This document shows, one piece after another, positions 57,126 through 64,000 of a DNA stretch of 64,000 nucleotides (position 1 is the stretch's first letter; every line of letters begins with the position of its first letter). This DNA comes from Paenirhizobium daejeonense (GTDB taxonomy: Bacteria; Pseudomonadota; Alphaproteobacteria; Rhizobiales; Rhizobiaceae). Both the position numbers and the translations under genes were made by a program. The DNA is taken from assembly GCF_014280875.1 (NCBI RefSeq), contig NZ_JACLAL010000004.1:310001-374000 (forward strand), given 5' to 3'. The notes under the pieces are model-generated. The model was not told the DNA's origin. It did not search any database and was given only the letters and a program-made list of their open reading frames with translations.

Positions 57126-58610
57126 ATGTTGGAGCACGAGGGAACTGAACCGGGCGCGGGAGGCGACATGATTGCTGCATCGCCGCGTTGGGTGCAGGGC
57201 CTTTCCGGCAAGCTTCTGTGGCTGACCATTGCTTTCGTCATGCTGGCGGAAGTGCTGATCTTCGTGCCCTCGGTGGCCAATATGCGGCTGCGCTGGCTAC
57301 AGGATCGCCTCAATACGGCCGCTGCCGCCGCCGTCGTGATCGATGGCCTTCAACCGCTGGAACTGCCGCGCACTGTTCAGGATGACACGTTGATTGCCAC
57401 TGGCACCAAGGCGATCGTGCTGCGAAAGGACGGTACCTCCCGCCTGCTGGTGGTGGACGATATGCCGCCGGAGGTCGATGCCAAATACGATCTTGCCGAT
57501 GTGACGTCCCTACAATCGATAGGCGACGCGCTCTATACGCTCGCTCTTGGCGGTGACCGCATCGTGCGTGTCTATGGCCCCATCGGCGATAACGATACCA
57601 TCGTGGAGATGGTGATGCAGGAAAAGAGCCTGCGCAGCGCGATGATTGCCTATGCCCGTAGCGTGTTCAAGGTTTCGTTGCTGATCTCCGTTTTCACCGC
57701 ACTGCTGATGTATCTGGCTATCAACCGCATGATGATTCGCCCGGTAAGACGTCTTACGAGCAGTATGCAGGCCTTTGCCGAACAGCCGGAGGATCCCGCG
57801 CGCATATTGCAGCCCACACGGGGCAGCGATGAGATCGCCATCGCGGCACGCCATCTATCGATGATGCAGCAGCAGTTGCAGAAGACCCTGAAGCAGCAGA
57901 AGAACCTGGCCGATCTTGGTTTGGCGGTATCCAAGATCAATCACGACATGCGTAACATCCTCGCATCGGCGCAGCTGATGTCGGATCGGCTGGTCGATGT
58001 CGAGGATCCCATGGTGAAGAGCTTTGCCCCGAAGCTTCTGCGTACCATCGACCGCGCGGTCGGCTATACGACCGAAGTGCTGGCCTATGGGCAGGCTTCA
58101 GAAGCCGAGCCGCGCAGGCGGCGTTTTTGCCTTGCCGAACTCAGTCAGGAAGTCCGCGATATACTGGCGATCGATGCCGACAGCGGCATTGAATTCATCG
58201 ATCTGGTGGGGACCGACATCGAGGTCGATGCCGACAGTGAACAACTGTTTCGCGTCATTCACAATATCTGCCGCAATGCGGTGCAGGCACTTTCCACTTA
58301 CGGCGGCGATGTTCCGGGTGCTGTCCGTCGAATCACTTTGTCCGCCCAGCGCGTCGGCAGCGTCGTGGCGATTGCCATCGACGACACTGGTCCAGGCATG
58401 GCCCGCAAGGCTCGGGAAAACCTCTTCGCCGCGTTTCGCGGTTCGGCCCGCTCTGGCGGCACGGGCCTGGGGCTGGCCATTGCCCGTGAACTTGTGCTCG
58501 CGCATGGGGGTACCATCGCCCTTGTGGAAAAGCCGGGACCGGGCACGCTTTTCCGCATTGAAATTCCGGATCGCCCTGTGTCGCTTGACGATTGGCGTGC
58601 TCGGGCATGA
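57126..58610 (+). CDS. Orphan membrane sensor histidine kinase
   Basis: The 494-residue kinase has membrane segments at about residues 28-50 and 178-200 flanking a periplasmic sensor of about 125 residues of unknown fold. A HAMP-like linker follows (MIRPVRRLTSSMQAF). The phospho-acceptor His is in AVSKINHDMRNILASAQL near residue 278, an unusual NHDMRN form of the H box. The ATPase domain has HNICRNAVQAL (N box), DDTGPGM (G1) and GGTGLGLAIARE (G2). No response regulator is encoded next to it, so the partner is elsewhere. It ends in a basic, non-membrane tail. Confidence 0.88.
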   Translation: MLEHEGTEPGAGGDMIAASPRWVQGLSGKLLWLTIAFVMLAEVLIFVPSVANMRLRWLQDRLNTAAAAAVVIDGLQPLELPRTVQDDTLIATGTKAIVLRKDGTSRLLVVDDMPPEVDAKYDLADVTSLQSIGDALYTLALGGDRIVRVYGPIGDNDTIVEMVMQEKSLRSAMIAYARSVFKVSLLISVFTALLMYLAINRMMIRPVRRLTSSMQAFAEQPEDPARILQPTRGSDEIAIAARHLSMMQQQLQKTLKQQKNLADLGLAVSKINHDMRNILASAQLMSDRLVDVEDPMVKSFAPKLLRTIDRAVGYTTEVLAYGQASEAEPRRRRFCLAELSQEVRDILAIDADSGIEFIDLVGTDIEVDADSEQLFRVIHNICRNAVQALSTYGGDVPGAVRRITLSAQRVGSVVAIAIDDTGPGMARKARENLFAAFRGSARSGGTGLGLAIARELVLAHGGTIALVEKPGPGTLFRIEIPDRPVSLDDWRARA

Positions 58611-58681
58611 TCGGAAAAGCCTGAGATTTCAGAGGGTCGGCCGTCTTGTTACAGCAAAATGACTCTTTTTTCCGAAAGGTG

Positions 58682-58709
58682 CTTGCATTCCTCCGCGGCA
58701 CCCTTTAGA
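58682..58709 (+). promoter_or_regulatory. Possible promoter of the tRNA-Arg gene
   Basis: CTTGCA (58682-58687) and TTTAGA (58704-58709) are separated by 16 bases and lie 38 bases upstream of the tRNA. The -35 fits the CTTG-type start seen in rhizobial RpoD promoters; the -10 is a moderate match. Confidence 0.45.
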
Positions 58710-58746
58710 GGATCGCCACACAGCCGGTGCACACCGGTTGGGGCAA

Positions 58747-58823
58747 GCACCCGTAGCTCAGCTGGATAGAGCACCAGACTACGAATCTGGGGGTCAGGAG
58801 TTCGAATCTCTTCGGGTGCGCCA
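58747..58823 (+). tRNA. tRNA-Arg(ACG)
   Basis: The full cloverleaf can be drawn: acceptor stem GCACCCG/CGGGTGC, D-loop AGCTCAGCTGGATAGAGCA, anticodon stem CCAGA/TCTGG with loop CTACGAA (anticodon ACG), a short variable loop, and T-loop GGAGTTCGAATCTC. The CCA end is encoded (58821-58823). A34 would be deaminated to inosine by TadA to read CGU, CGC and CGA. The total length with CCA is 77 nucleotides. Confidence 0.97.
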
Positions 58824-58852
58824 CTCTTCTTCAGAATATGACAAGCGTATTT

Positions 58853-58881
58853 GCGGTCTTCACGGGCCGCTTTTGCTTTTT
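58853..58881 (+). terminator. Terminator after tRNA-Arg
   Basis: GCGGTCT (58853-58859) and GGGCCGC (58864-58870) form a 7-base stem with two G-T wobbles and a 4-base loop, followed by TTTTGCTTTTT. It is 29 bases beyond the tRNA. Confidence 0.7.
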
Positions 58882-59096
58882 GACGCTACTCCGGGTTTCG
58901 GTTGCGAATCCGGCGTCTATGCTGGTGCGATATTTCCCGATAGACTTTCGCATAATAGGTATGCGGTGAATGCATGTCAGCTCTGCGGTCGATGCGACTG
59001 AAGGATGATTGCGCCGGAAGCGGGGTCGCCGGTAAGCCTTTCGCCACCTGAATTGCTGGAAGGCAATCGGCAAAGCCCATTCATGAAGGACAAGAA

Positions 59097-60590
59097 ATGT
59101 TGCGCGACCGGATCCGATACAAGCCCCTGCTTGACCGTGTGGTCAGTGCCGACCAGGCCGCCAGCCTTATAAAGGATGGCATGACGGTCGGCATGAGCGG
59201 CTTCACGCGCGCTGGCGAGGCCAAGGCTGTGCCGCTGGCGCTTGCCGAGCGTGCCCGCAGGGATCCCCTGAAGATCACGCTGATGACCGGCGCTTCGCTG
59301 GGCAACGATCTCGACAAGACACTTGCCGAAGCCCACGTGCTCGCTCGCCGTATTCCTTTCCAGTCCGATCCGGGTCTGCGCAAGGCGATCAACGCGGGCG
59401 AGGTCATGTTCATCGACCAGCACCTTTCAGAGACGGTCGAGCAGTTGCGCACCAACCAGATCAAGCCGGTCGATATCGCTGTCATCGAAGCGGTCGCAAT
59501 CACCGAGCATGGCGGCATCGTCCCGACGACGTCCGTGGGTAACTCCGCAAGCTTTGCGATCCTTGCTGATAAGGTTATCGTGGAGCTCAACCTCTCCCAG
59601 CCGGTAACGCTTGAAGGGCTCCACGACATCTACATTCCGACCCGTCGTCCGGCGCGCATGCCGATCCCCGTGGTCACGCCGGAGGCCCGTGTCGGTCTCC
59701 CGTTCATTCCGATCCCGCCTGAAAAGATCGTCGCGATCGTTGTGTCGGAAAAGCATGACAGTTCCGCCACCATCCAGCCGCCGGATTCCGAAACCCGGGC
59801 GATCGCCAGCCACCTCACGGACTTCCTGCTGAACGAGGTGAAGCAGGGGCGCATGGGATATGAGTTGCAGCCGCTCCAGGCCGGCATCGGCACCATCGCA
59901 AACGCCGTGCTTCACGGCTTCATCGATACGCCTTTCCATGATCTGAAGATGTATTCGGAAGTTCTGCAGGATTCGACCTTCGAGTTGTTCGACGCCGGCA
60001 AGATGACCTTTGCGTCCGGCTCCTCGATCACGTTGTCGGCGGAAATGTACCAGAAGGTACTGCCGCGTCTTGCCGAATACAAACATCGCCTGATCCTGCG
60101 CCCGCAGGAAATCAGCAACCATCCGGAAGTCATTCGCCGCCTCGGCCTTATCTGTATCAACACCGCGCTGGAGTTCGACATTTACGGGAATGTCAACTCG
60201 ACGCATGTCGGCGGAACGCACATGATGAACGGCATCGGCGGTTCGGGCGACTTTGCCCGCAACGGCTTCATGTCGATCTTCGTTACCAAGTCGGTCGCCA
60301 AGAATGGCGCCATCTCTTCGGTTGTGCCGATGGTGAGCCATGTCGATCATACTGAACATGACGTTGACGTTTTGGTAACAGAGGTCGGCCTCGCTGATTT
60401 GCGCGGTCTCGCACCTCGCGAGCGCGCGGCGGTCATCATCGCCAATTGCGTCGAACCCGCCTACCGCGATGCCCTGCAGGATTACTTCGACCGTGCCGTG
60501 AAACGCGGCGGCCATACGCCCCATCTTATCGAGGAGGCGCTGTCCTGGCATGTGAACCTGCGTGAGAAGGGCACCATGCGACCCGCCTGA
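59097..60590 (+). CDS. Succinyl-CoA:acetate CoA-transferase (acetyl-CoA hydrolase/transferase family)
   Basis: The 497-residue class I CoA-transferase matches the AarC/SCACT/Ach1 family. These enzymes move CoA between acetate and succinate (or propionate) and take part in acetate tolerance and a modified TCA cycle. The catalytic Glu is expected in MYSEVLQDSTFELFDAGK near residue 283; GGSGDFARNGFMSIF near residue 380 and VVPMVSHVDHTEHDVD near residue 412 are family signatures. AAGGA is 7 bases before the ATG. It converges on the ArsR gene with 6 bases between. It could also be named acetyl-CoA hydrolase; transferase activity is more usual in bacteria. Confidence 0.9.
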   Translation: MLRDRIRYKPLLDRVVSADQAASLIKDGMTVGMSGFTRAGEAKAVPLALAERARRDPLKITLMTGASLGNDLDKTLAEAHVLARRIPFQSDPGLRKAINAGEVMFIDQHLSETVEQLRTNQIKPVDIAVIEAVAITEHGGIVPTTSVGNSASFAILADKVIVELNLSQPVTLEGLHDIYIPTRRPARMPIPVVTPEARVGLPFIPIPPEKIVAIVVSEKHDSSATIQPPDSETRAIASHLTDFLLNEVKQGRMGYELQPLQAGIGTIANAVLHGFIDTPFHDLKMYSEVLQDSTFELFDAGKMTFASGSSITLSAEMYQKVLPRLAEYKHRLILRPQEISNHPEVIRRLGLICINTALEFDIYGNVNSTHVGGTHMMNGIGGSGDFARNGFMSIFVTKSVAKNGAISSVVPMVSHVDHTEHDVDVLVTEVGLADLRGLAPRERAAVIIANCVEPAYRDALQDYFDRAVKRGGHTPHLIEEALSWHVNLREKGTMRPA

Positions 60591-60596
60591 TGCGGG

Positions 60597-60899
60597 TCAC
60601 ACCGCGCAGTACGTTCCGTACAGGGCCGTAATGACGTTGCGTGCCGGTTCGCTCTCGATCCGGTACCAGATCGTCTGTCCATCCCGGCGTCCGGCAATGA
60701 TCCTGTCGCGGCGCAGGAGCGCCAGATGTTGCGACACAGTCGAATCCCGGATGCCAAGAAATTCCGCGAGCTGTCCCACGGAGCGCTCGCCTTCCGCTAG
60801 TTGACAAAGGATAAGCAGTCGGTGGCGATTGGCGAGCGCTTTGAGCAATTCGCTAGCGTCATCGGCTGCAGCCTGCATTGTATTGGGGTCAATTTTCAT
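60597..60899 (-). CDS. ArsR-family regulator with BigR/SqrR-like cysteine pair
   Basis: The 100-residue winged-helix repressor shows LKALANRHRLLILCQLAEGERSVGQL, the recognition helix region DSTVSQHLALLRRDRII, and wing AGRRDGQTIWYRI. It has two cysteines, Cys32 (LILCQLAEGE) and Cys98 (TYCAV), 66 residues apart, the same spacing as in BigR (Cys42/Cys108) and SqrR (Cys41/Cys107), which sense persulfides through a bridge between them. Metal-binding CxC and alpha5 His/Asp sets are absent. No bigR-type target operon is adjacent. No Shine-Dalgarno is seen before the ATG at 60899; the mRNA may be leaderless. Confidence 0.85.
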   Translation of the reverse strand: MKIDPNTMQAAADDASELLKALANRHRLLILCQLAEGERSVGQLAEFLGIRDSTVSQHLALLRRDRIIAGRRDGQTIWYRIESEPARNVITALYGTYCAV

Positions 60900-61238
60900 T
60901 TTTGCGTATCTACGTTTGAATGAATACAATAACACGTGACCCACCCCGGCGATATGGGGTTCGAAATTGCGTGAAATTGCAAGACGTCCGGAGCGGGAAA
61001 GATCGCTTGTCCGCAATGTTTTGCCCCGACGCCCCGGAGATCGAACCGGTTGACGCCGCGATGGTTTGCCCGATGGCCAGCGAAAGGCCGAGGTAACTCG
61101 TCGGAGACGTCCTGGTAAACGCCGGCTCAGGGAAATGGGGCTAGTCACCGGTCGTGAAGCCCGATAAGACGAAAGCCGTTGCTTGCGTCTTGCGTTGGAG
61201 GGCTTCTGCCTTTGACATGCGCCGAACCTGATGCCGGA
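60900..61238. other. Intergenic region between the ArsR regulator and the DUF900 hydrolase
   Basis: No gene is seen in about 340 bases. Next to the ArsR start the sequence is AT-rich (GTTTGAATGAATACAATAAC, 60915-60934), a possible promoter/operator. The rest is GC-rich, without a recognisable repeat, RNA or promoter. Confidence 0.4.
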
Positions 61239-62519
61239 ATGGGACCGGAATTCTTCCGCCGGCTTGGCAAAGTGACCCGCAGCCTTTTAATGCTGTCATT
61301 TGTTCTGCCCGCGCTGGCGACCTGCGCCGGCCGGCCCATCGGTGTCATGGAACCCGTTGGCAGGATGGGCGATGGCGCAACCCGCGTGGACCTCATCGCC
61401 GCGACGACCCGCGCGCCTACCGCCGACAAGGCGATACTTTTTACCGGCGAACGCGGCAGTGGCCTGATGATAGACGCTGTCACAATCTCCATTCCGCCCG
61501 AGAGCAAGCGCGAGGTCGGTCAGGTGCAGTGGCCGAAAAAGCTTCCTCCGAATCTCGACAAGGATTTCGCGACGGTTGCGGTCGAACCGATCGAGACGAA
61601 ACAGGAAGCTTCCAAGTGGCTTGCGGGACACGTGCCGAAGAGCCGTCGCGTGCTGGTCTTCGTCCATGGTTTCAACAATCTCTACGAAGATGCGGTCTAC
61701 CGCTTTGCCCAGATCGTTCACGATTCCAAGGCCGATGTAGTGCCGGTGGTGTTTACCTGGCCGTCACGCGGCTCCATTTTCGACTATGCCTATGACAAGG
61801 AAAGCACTAACTACTCCCGCGATGCGCTGGAGGATTTGCTGACCCAGATCTCTCGCAATCCGGCGGTGGGCGAAGTGACCGTCATGGCCCATTCCATGGG
61901 CACCTGGCTTGCGGTGGAATCCCTTCGTCAGATGGCGATCCGCAACGGCCGTATCGATCCGAAAATCAGCAACGTCATTCTGGCCGCGCCCGATCTGGAT
62001 GTGGATGTTTTCGCCCAGCAATATCGCAGCCTTGGCAGCAAGCCGCCGCATTTCACACTCTTCGTTTCGCGTGACGACCGCGCCCTCACGCTTTCGAAGC
62101 GCATTTCCGGTAATGTTGAGCGTCTCGGCCGCATCGATCCCTCTGTCGAGCCCTATCGCAGTGAATTGGAAAAGGCTGGCATTACCGTGCTGGATCTGAC
62201 CAAGCTGAAATCCGGCGACAGGCTCAATCACGGCAAGTTTGCAGAAAGCCCGGAAGTCGTGCGCCTCATCGGTGATCGTCTCATCGCCGGCCAGGCGGTG
62301 ACGGAATCCAGCATCGGCCTTGGCGAAAGCCTGGGTGCGGTGGCAATCGGCGCAACGAGCACCGTCGGGCAGGCGGCAAGCTCGGTGATATCGGCTCCGA
62401 TCGCGATCTTCGATCCGCGCACCCGGCGGAACTACGGCCAGCAATTGTTGCTTCTAGGCGATTCCGCTGGCAATACTATTGGAGCCGTCGGCGACAGTTT
62501 GGGAACGGGCGCGAAGTGA
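61239..62519 (+). CDS. Alpha/beta hydrolase of the DUF900 family, probably exported
   Basis: The 426-residue protein has an N-terminal hydrophobic segment ending LPALATC (residues 23-29), either a signal peptide or a lipoprotein signal with an atypical Thr before Cys. The DUF900 hydrolase domain follows, with VFVHGFNNLYEDAVYRFAQIV near residue 140, the nucleophile elbow MAHSMGTWLA (catalytic Ser) near residue 215, and LAAPDLDVDVF. An Ala/Gly/Ser-rich C-terminal part follows. The substrate is unknown; an esterase or lipase is likely. The start is uncertain: no Shine-Dalgarno precedes the ATG at 61239, and a TTG at 61179 and GTG at 61272 are alternatives. Confidence 0.75.
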   Translation: MGPEFFRRLGKVTRSLLMLSFVLPALATCAGRPIGVMEPVGRMGDGATRVDLIAATTRAPTADKAILFTGERGSGLMIDAVTISIPPESKREVGQVQWPKKLPPNLDKDFATVAVEPIETKQEASKWLAGHVPKSRRVLVFVHGFNNLYEDAVYRFAQIVHDSKADVVPVVFTWPSRGSIFDYAYDKESTNYSRDALEDLLTQISRNPAVGEVTVMAHSMGTWLAVESLRQMAIRNGRIDPKISNVILAAPDLDVDVFAQQYRSLGSKPPHFTLFVSRDDRALTLSKRISGNVERLGRIDPSVEPYRSELEKAGITVLDLTKLKSGDRLNHGKFAESPEVVRLIGDRLIAGQAVTESSIGLGESLGAVAIGATSTVGQAASSVISAPIAIFDPRTRRNYGQQLLLLGDSAGNTIGAVGDSLGTGAK

Positions 62520-62523
62520 ACTC

Positions 62524-62925
62524 TCATCGCCTTGCGGAATGAAAACGAAAGAGCGGCTTGCCGTAATCGGCAAGCGCGCCGTCTCCGACCAACTGTTTGG
62601 CAAGAACACCGTCCCGCGGTGCAAGAACGGGACGCAGCAGCATCTCGACCTGCAGATAGCCGATGATCTCGCCGCTACGAACCAGGCGCGGCAACTCGGC
62701 CGGTTGCCGGGGGTCGGGATTCGTTGACCGAAAGATCCCTATGAAAGGCGCCGGGATTTCGATGCTCTGTTGAGCTGGAACGGGTTCTTCATGTCGGACG
62801 GGGCCGATTTCGCTGATCCGTCCGTTGCTGACCAGGATATGCCGTGTGTCGTCCTCATATTCGAATTCGGCGATGCCGTATTGTTCTACCAGTCTGAGCA
62901 CTGACTGCAGCCACGCATCGCTCAT
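62524..62925 (-). CDS. AccB-like (biotin carboxyl carrier) protein lacking the biotinyl lysine
   Basis: The 133-residue protein resembles a biotin carboxyl carrier: a short N-terminal helix, a Pro-rich linker (VPAQQSIEIPAP), and a lipoyl/biotinyl-type beta barrel (about residues 60-128: RSGEIIGYLQVEMLLRPVLAPRDGVLAKQL). Aligned to E. coli AccB, the EAMKM biotinylation motif falls on QVEML, and the Lys that carries biotin is Met95. It therefore cannot be biotinylated in the usual way. Its start overlaps the stop of the accC-like gene (ATGA), so the two are translationally coupled. It may belong to a carboxylase/5-oxoprolinase-type cluster continuing off the window. Confidence 0.8.
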   Translation of the reverse strand: MSDAWLQSVLRLVEQYGIAEFEYEDDTRHILVSNGRISEIGPVRHEEPVPAQQSIEIPAPFIGIFRSTNPDPRQPAELPRLVRSGEIIGYLQVEMLLRPVLAPRDGVLAKQLVGDGALADYGKPLFRFHSARR

Positions 62926-64000
62926 CGGTTCTGCCTCCCTAAGCCCTCGGCGAGCAGGCGCTCGAGGTGATGAATATCGAAGCCGCCCGCGACGATGCCC
63001 GGTTCATCGAGAAGCGCCTGATGCAGCGGGATTGTCGTGTCCGGTCCCGTGATCACCGTTTCAGCCAGTGCGCGCCGCATGCGGGAAAGCGCGATCTCCC
63101 GTGTGGGACCATGGGCAATCAGCTTGGCGATCAGCGAATCGTAATGCGGTGGGATCGTGTAGCCGGGATAGAGGTGCGTATCCATCCGCACTCCGGGACC
63201 GCCCGCCGCGATGAAGCGGGATACCTGGCCGGGCGAAGGCATGAACGTGAAGGGGTGCTCGGCATTGATGCGGCATTCGATGGCATGGCCGGAGAAGAGC
63301 ACGTCTTCCTGCATCACCTGAAGCGGCTCGCCCATCGCGATCTTCAATTGCTCTCGGACGATATCGAGGCCGGTAATTTCTTCCGTGACGGGATGCTCGA
63401 CCTGAACCCGCGTATTCATTTCGATGAAATAGAAGCCGCCGTTCTCGTACAGGAACTCGAAGGTGCCAGCGCCGCGATAGCCGATTGCGATGCAGGCCTC
63501 GGCACAGCGCCTGCCGATCGCGTCGATAGCCTCGGCGTCGATCCCGGGAGGCGGAGCTTCCTCGATCAGTTTCTGGTGACGGCGCTGCGTTGAACAGTCG
63601 CGCGCGCCAAGGTGGATGGCATGACCATGCGCATCGGCCAGCACCTGGATCTCGACATGACGCGGAAATTCAAGGAAGCGCTCCAGATAGACTTCCGGGT
63701 TGCCGAAGGCGCGGCCGGCTTCCTCGCGAGCCATCTGTACTGCCGAAGCCAGCGCCGCGGGTTCGCGCACGATCCGCATGCCACGCCCGCCGCCGCCGCC
63801 CGATGCCTTGACGATCAGCGGATAGCCGACCTCGTCGCCAATGGCCGCAATCGCCGCCTGATCGTCGGGCAGTGCGCTGTCCGGACCGGGCACACAGGGA
63901 ACACCGGCTGCGATCATCGCCCGCTTGGCGGACACTTTGTCGCCCATCATGCGGATCGCGGCTGCAGGTGGTCCCACAAAGGTTATTCCCGCGGATTCGA
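62922..64000 (-). CDS. accC: Acetyl-CoA carboxylase biotin carboxylase subunit-like protein, 5' end off the window
   Basis: This is the C-terminal 359 residues of a biotin carboxylase. ITFVGPPAAAIRMMGDK, then VKASGGGGGRGMR (ATP-grasp glycine loop), EYLERFL-type helix, HLGARDCSTQRRHQKLIEE and FIEMNTRVQVEHPVTEE (catalytic Glu and Arg) are all visible and intact. The frame is open to base 64000, so the start is beyond the window. It is followed by the AccB-like gene with a 4-base overlap. Whether it serves acetyl-CoA carboxylase or an accessory carboxylase is uncertain because its carrier lacks the biotinyl Lys; a housekeeping accC elsewhere is likely. Confidence 0.88.
   Translation of the reverse strand, partial: ESAGITFVGPPAAAIRMMGDKVSAKRAMIAAGVPCVPGPDSALPDDQAAIAAIGDEVGYPLIVKASGGGGGRGMRIVREPAALASAVQMAREEAGRAFGNPEVYLERFLEFPRHVEIQVLADAHGHAIHLGARDCSTQRRHQKLIEEAPPPGIDAEAIDAIGRRCAEACIAIGYRGAGTFEFLYENGGFYFIEMNTRVQVEHPVTEEITGLDIVREQLKIAMGEPLQVMQEDVLFSGHAIECRINAEHPFTFMPSPGQVSRFIAAGGPGVRMDTHLYPGYTIPPHYDSLIAKLIAHGPTREIALSRMRRALAETVITGPDTTIPLHQALLDEPGIVAGGFDIHHLERLLAEGLGRQNR

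Noticed and set aside
1-64000. CRISPR array, insertion sequence, prophage or integrated element
   Set aside because: No regularly spaced repeats, transposase, integrase or terminal inverted repeats were seen. The tRNA-Arg at 58747 shows no integrase or attachment-site duplication next to it.

Overview
The window is a gene-dense chromosomal segment of an alphaproteobacterium, almost certainly a member of the Rhizobiaceae (Rhizobium/Agrobacterium/Sinorhizobium relatives). The evidence is the gene set and order: lspA-olsB-maeB-mutS-glnD-murJ-trpS, then nfu-tsaB-rimI-mur-olsA-miaB-phoH-ybeY-corC-lnt-XRE regulator-metK-trmB, then rbsK-rmuC, def-fmt-truA, dapD-dapE, argB and rpmH-rnpA-yidC-engB. 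The Mur-type Fur regulator, ornithine-lipid enzymes, a PraR/PhrR-like regulator next to metK, DUF1150 behind an Hsp20, and several chemoreceptors fit the same group. The window has no rRNA, CRISPR array, insertion sequence or prophage. It has one tRNA, tRNA-Arg(ACG).

Region by region: (1) 1-14.4 kb holds two RNA methyltransferases overlapping lspA, then olsB behind a good PHO box. A GcvA-like LysR regulator follows, divergent from a 56-residue protein, then maeB divergent from mutS-glnD-murJ. (2) 14.4-29.2 kb holds a periplasmic M15-type peptidase, a VOC protein, trpS-usp, and the long co-directional housekeeping run from nfu to trmB. That run includes olsA and two hairpins in front of metK. 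(3) 29.2-36 kb holds an Hsp20-DUF1150 pair with an RpoH-like promoter, a nucleoside hydrolase, a dCache chemoreceptor (positional candidate for McpX), ribokinase and RmuC. (4) 36.2-39.4 kb holds two tandem soluble globin-coupled chemoreceptors between rmuC and def. (5) 39.5-50.3 kb holds def-fmt-truA, a dapD-DUF805-dapE-membrane protein operon on the other strand, a LOG-family protein, a four-EF-hand exported protein, a pyrimidine 5'-nucleotidase, an EamA transporter, an alkyltransferase, two palindromic intergenic elements, and argB. (6) 50.6-58.6 kb holds an RskA-like anti-sigma factor with no sigma gene beside it, engB, the rpmH-rnpA-yidC operon with a near-consensus promoter, a fourth chemoreceptor, and an orphan histidine kinase. 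(7) 58.7-64 kb holds tRNA-Arg, a succinyl-CoA:acetate CoA-transferase, a two-cysteine ArsR regulator, a DUF900 hydrolase, and an AccB-like protein without the biotinyl lysine, overlapping an accC that runs off the end.

Functional links: olsB and olsA together make ornithine lipid, and the PHO box suggests phosphate-starvation control. lspA and lnt are the second and third steps of lipoprotein maturation. def and fmt are the two ends of the formyl-methionine cycle. dapD and dapE belong to the succinylase lysine/diaminopimelate branch. Nucleoside hydrolase and ribokinase form a ribose salvage pair around a chemoreceptor. Four chemoreceptors of three architectures lie in 26 kb with no che genes, so they must feed a chemotaxis system encoded elsewhere. 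Points most worth follow-up are the olsB PHO box, the Lys-to-Met biotinyl site of the AccB-like protein, the C32/C98 ArsR, the tandem globin receptors, the metK leader hairpins, and the orphan anti-sigma factor.
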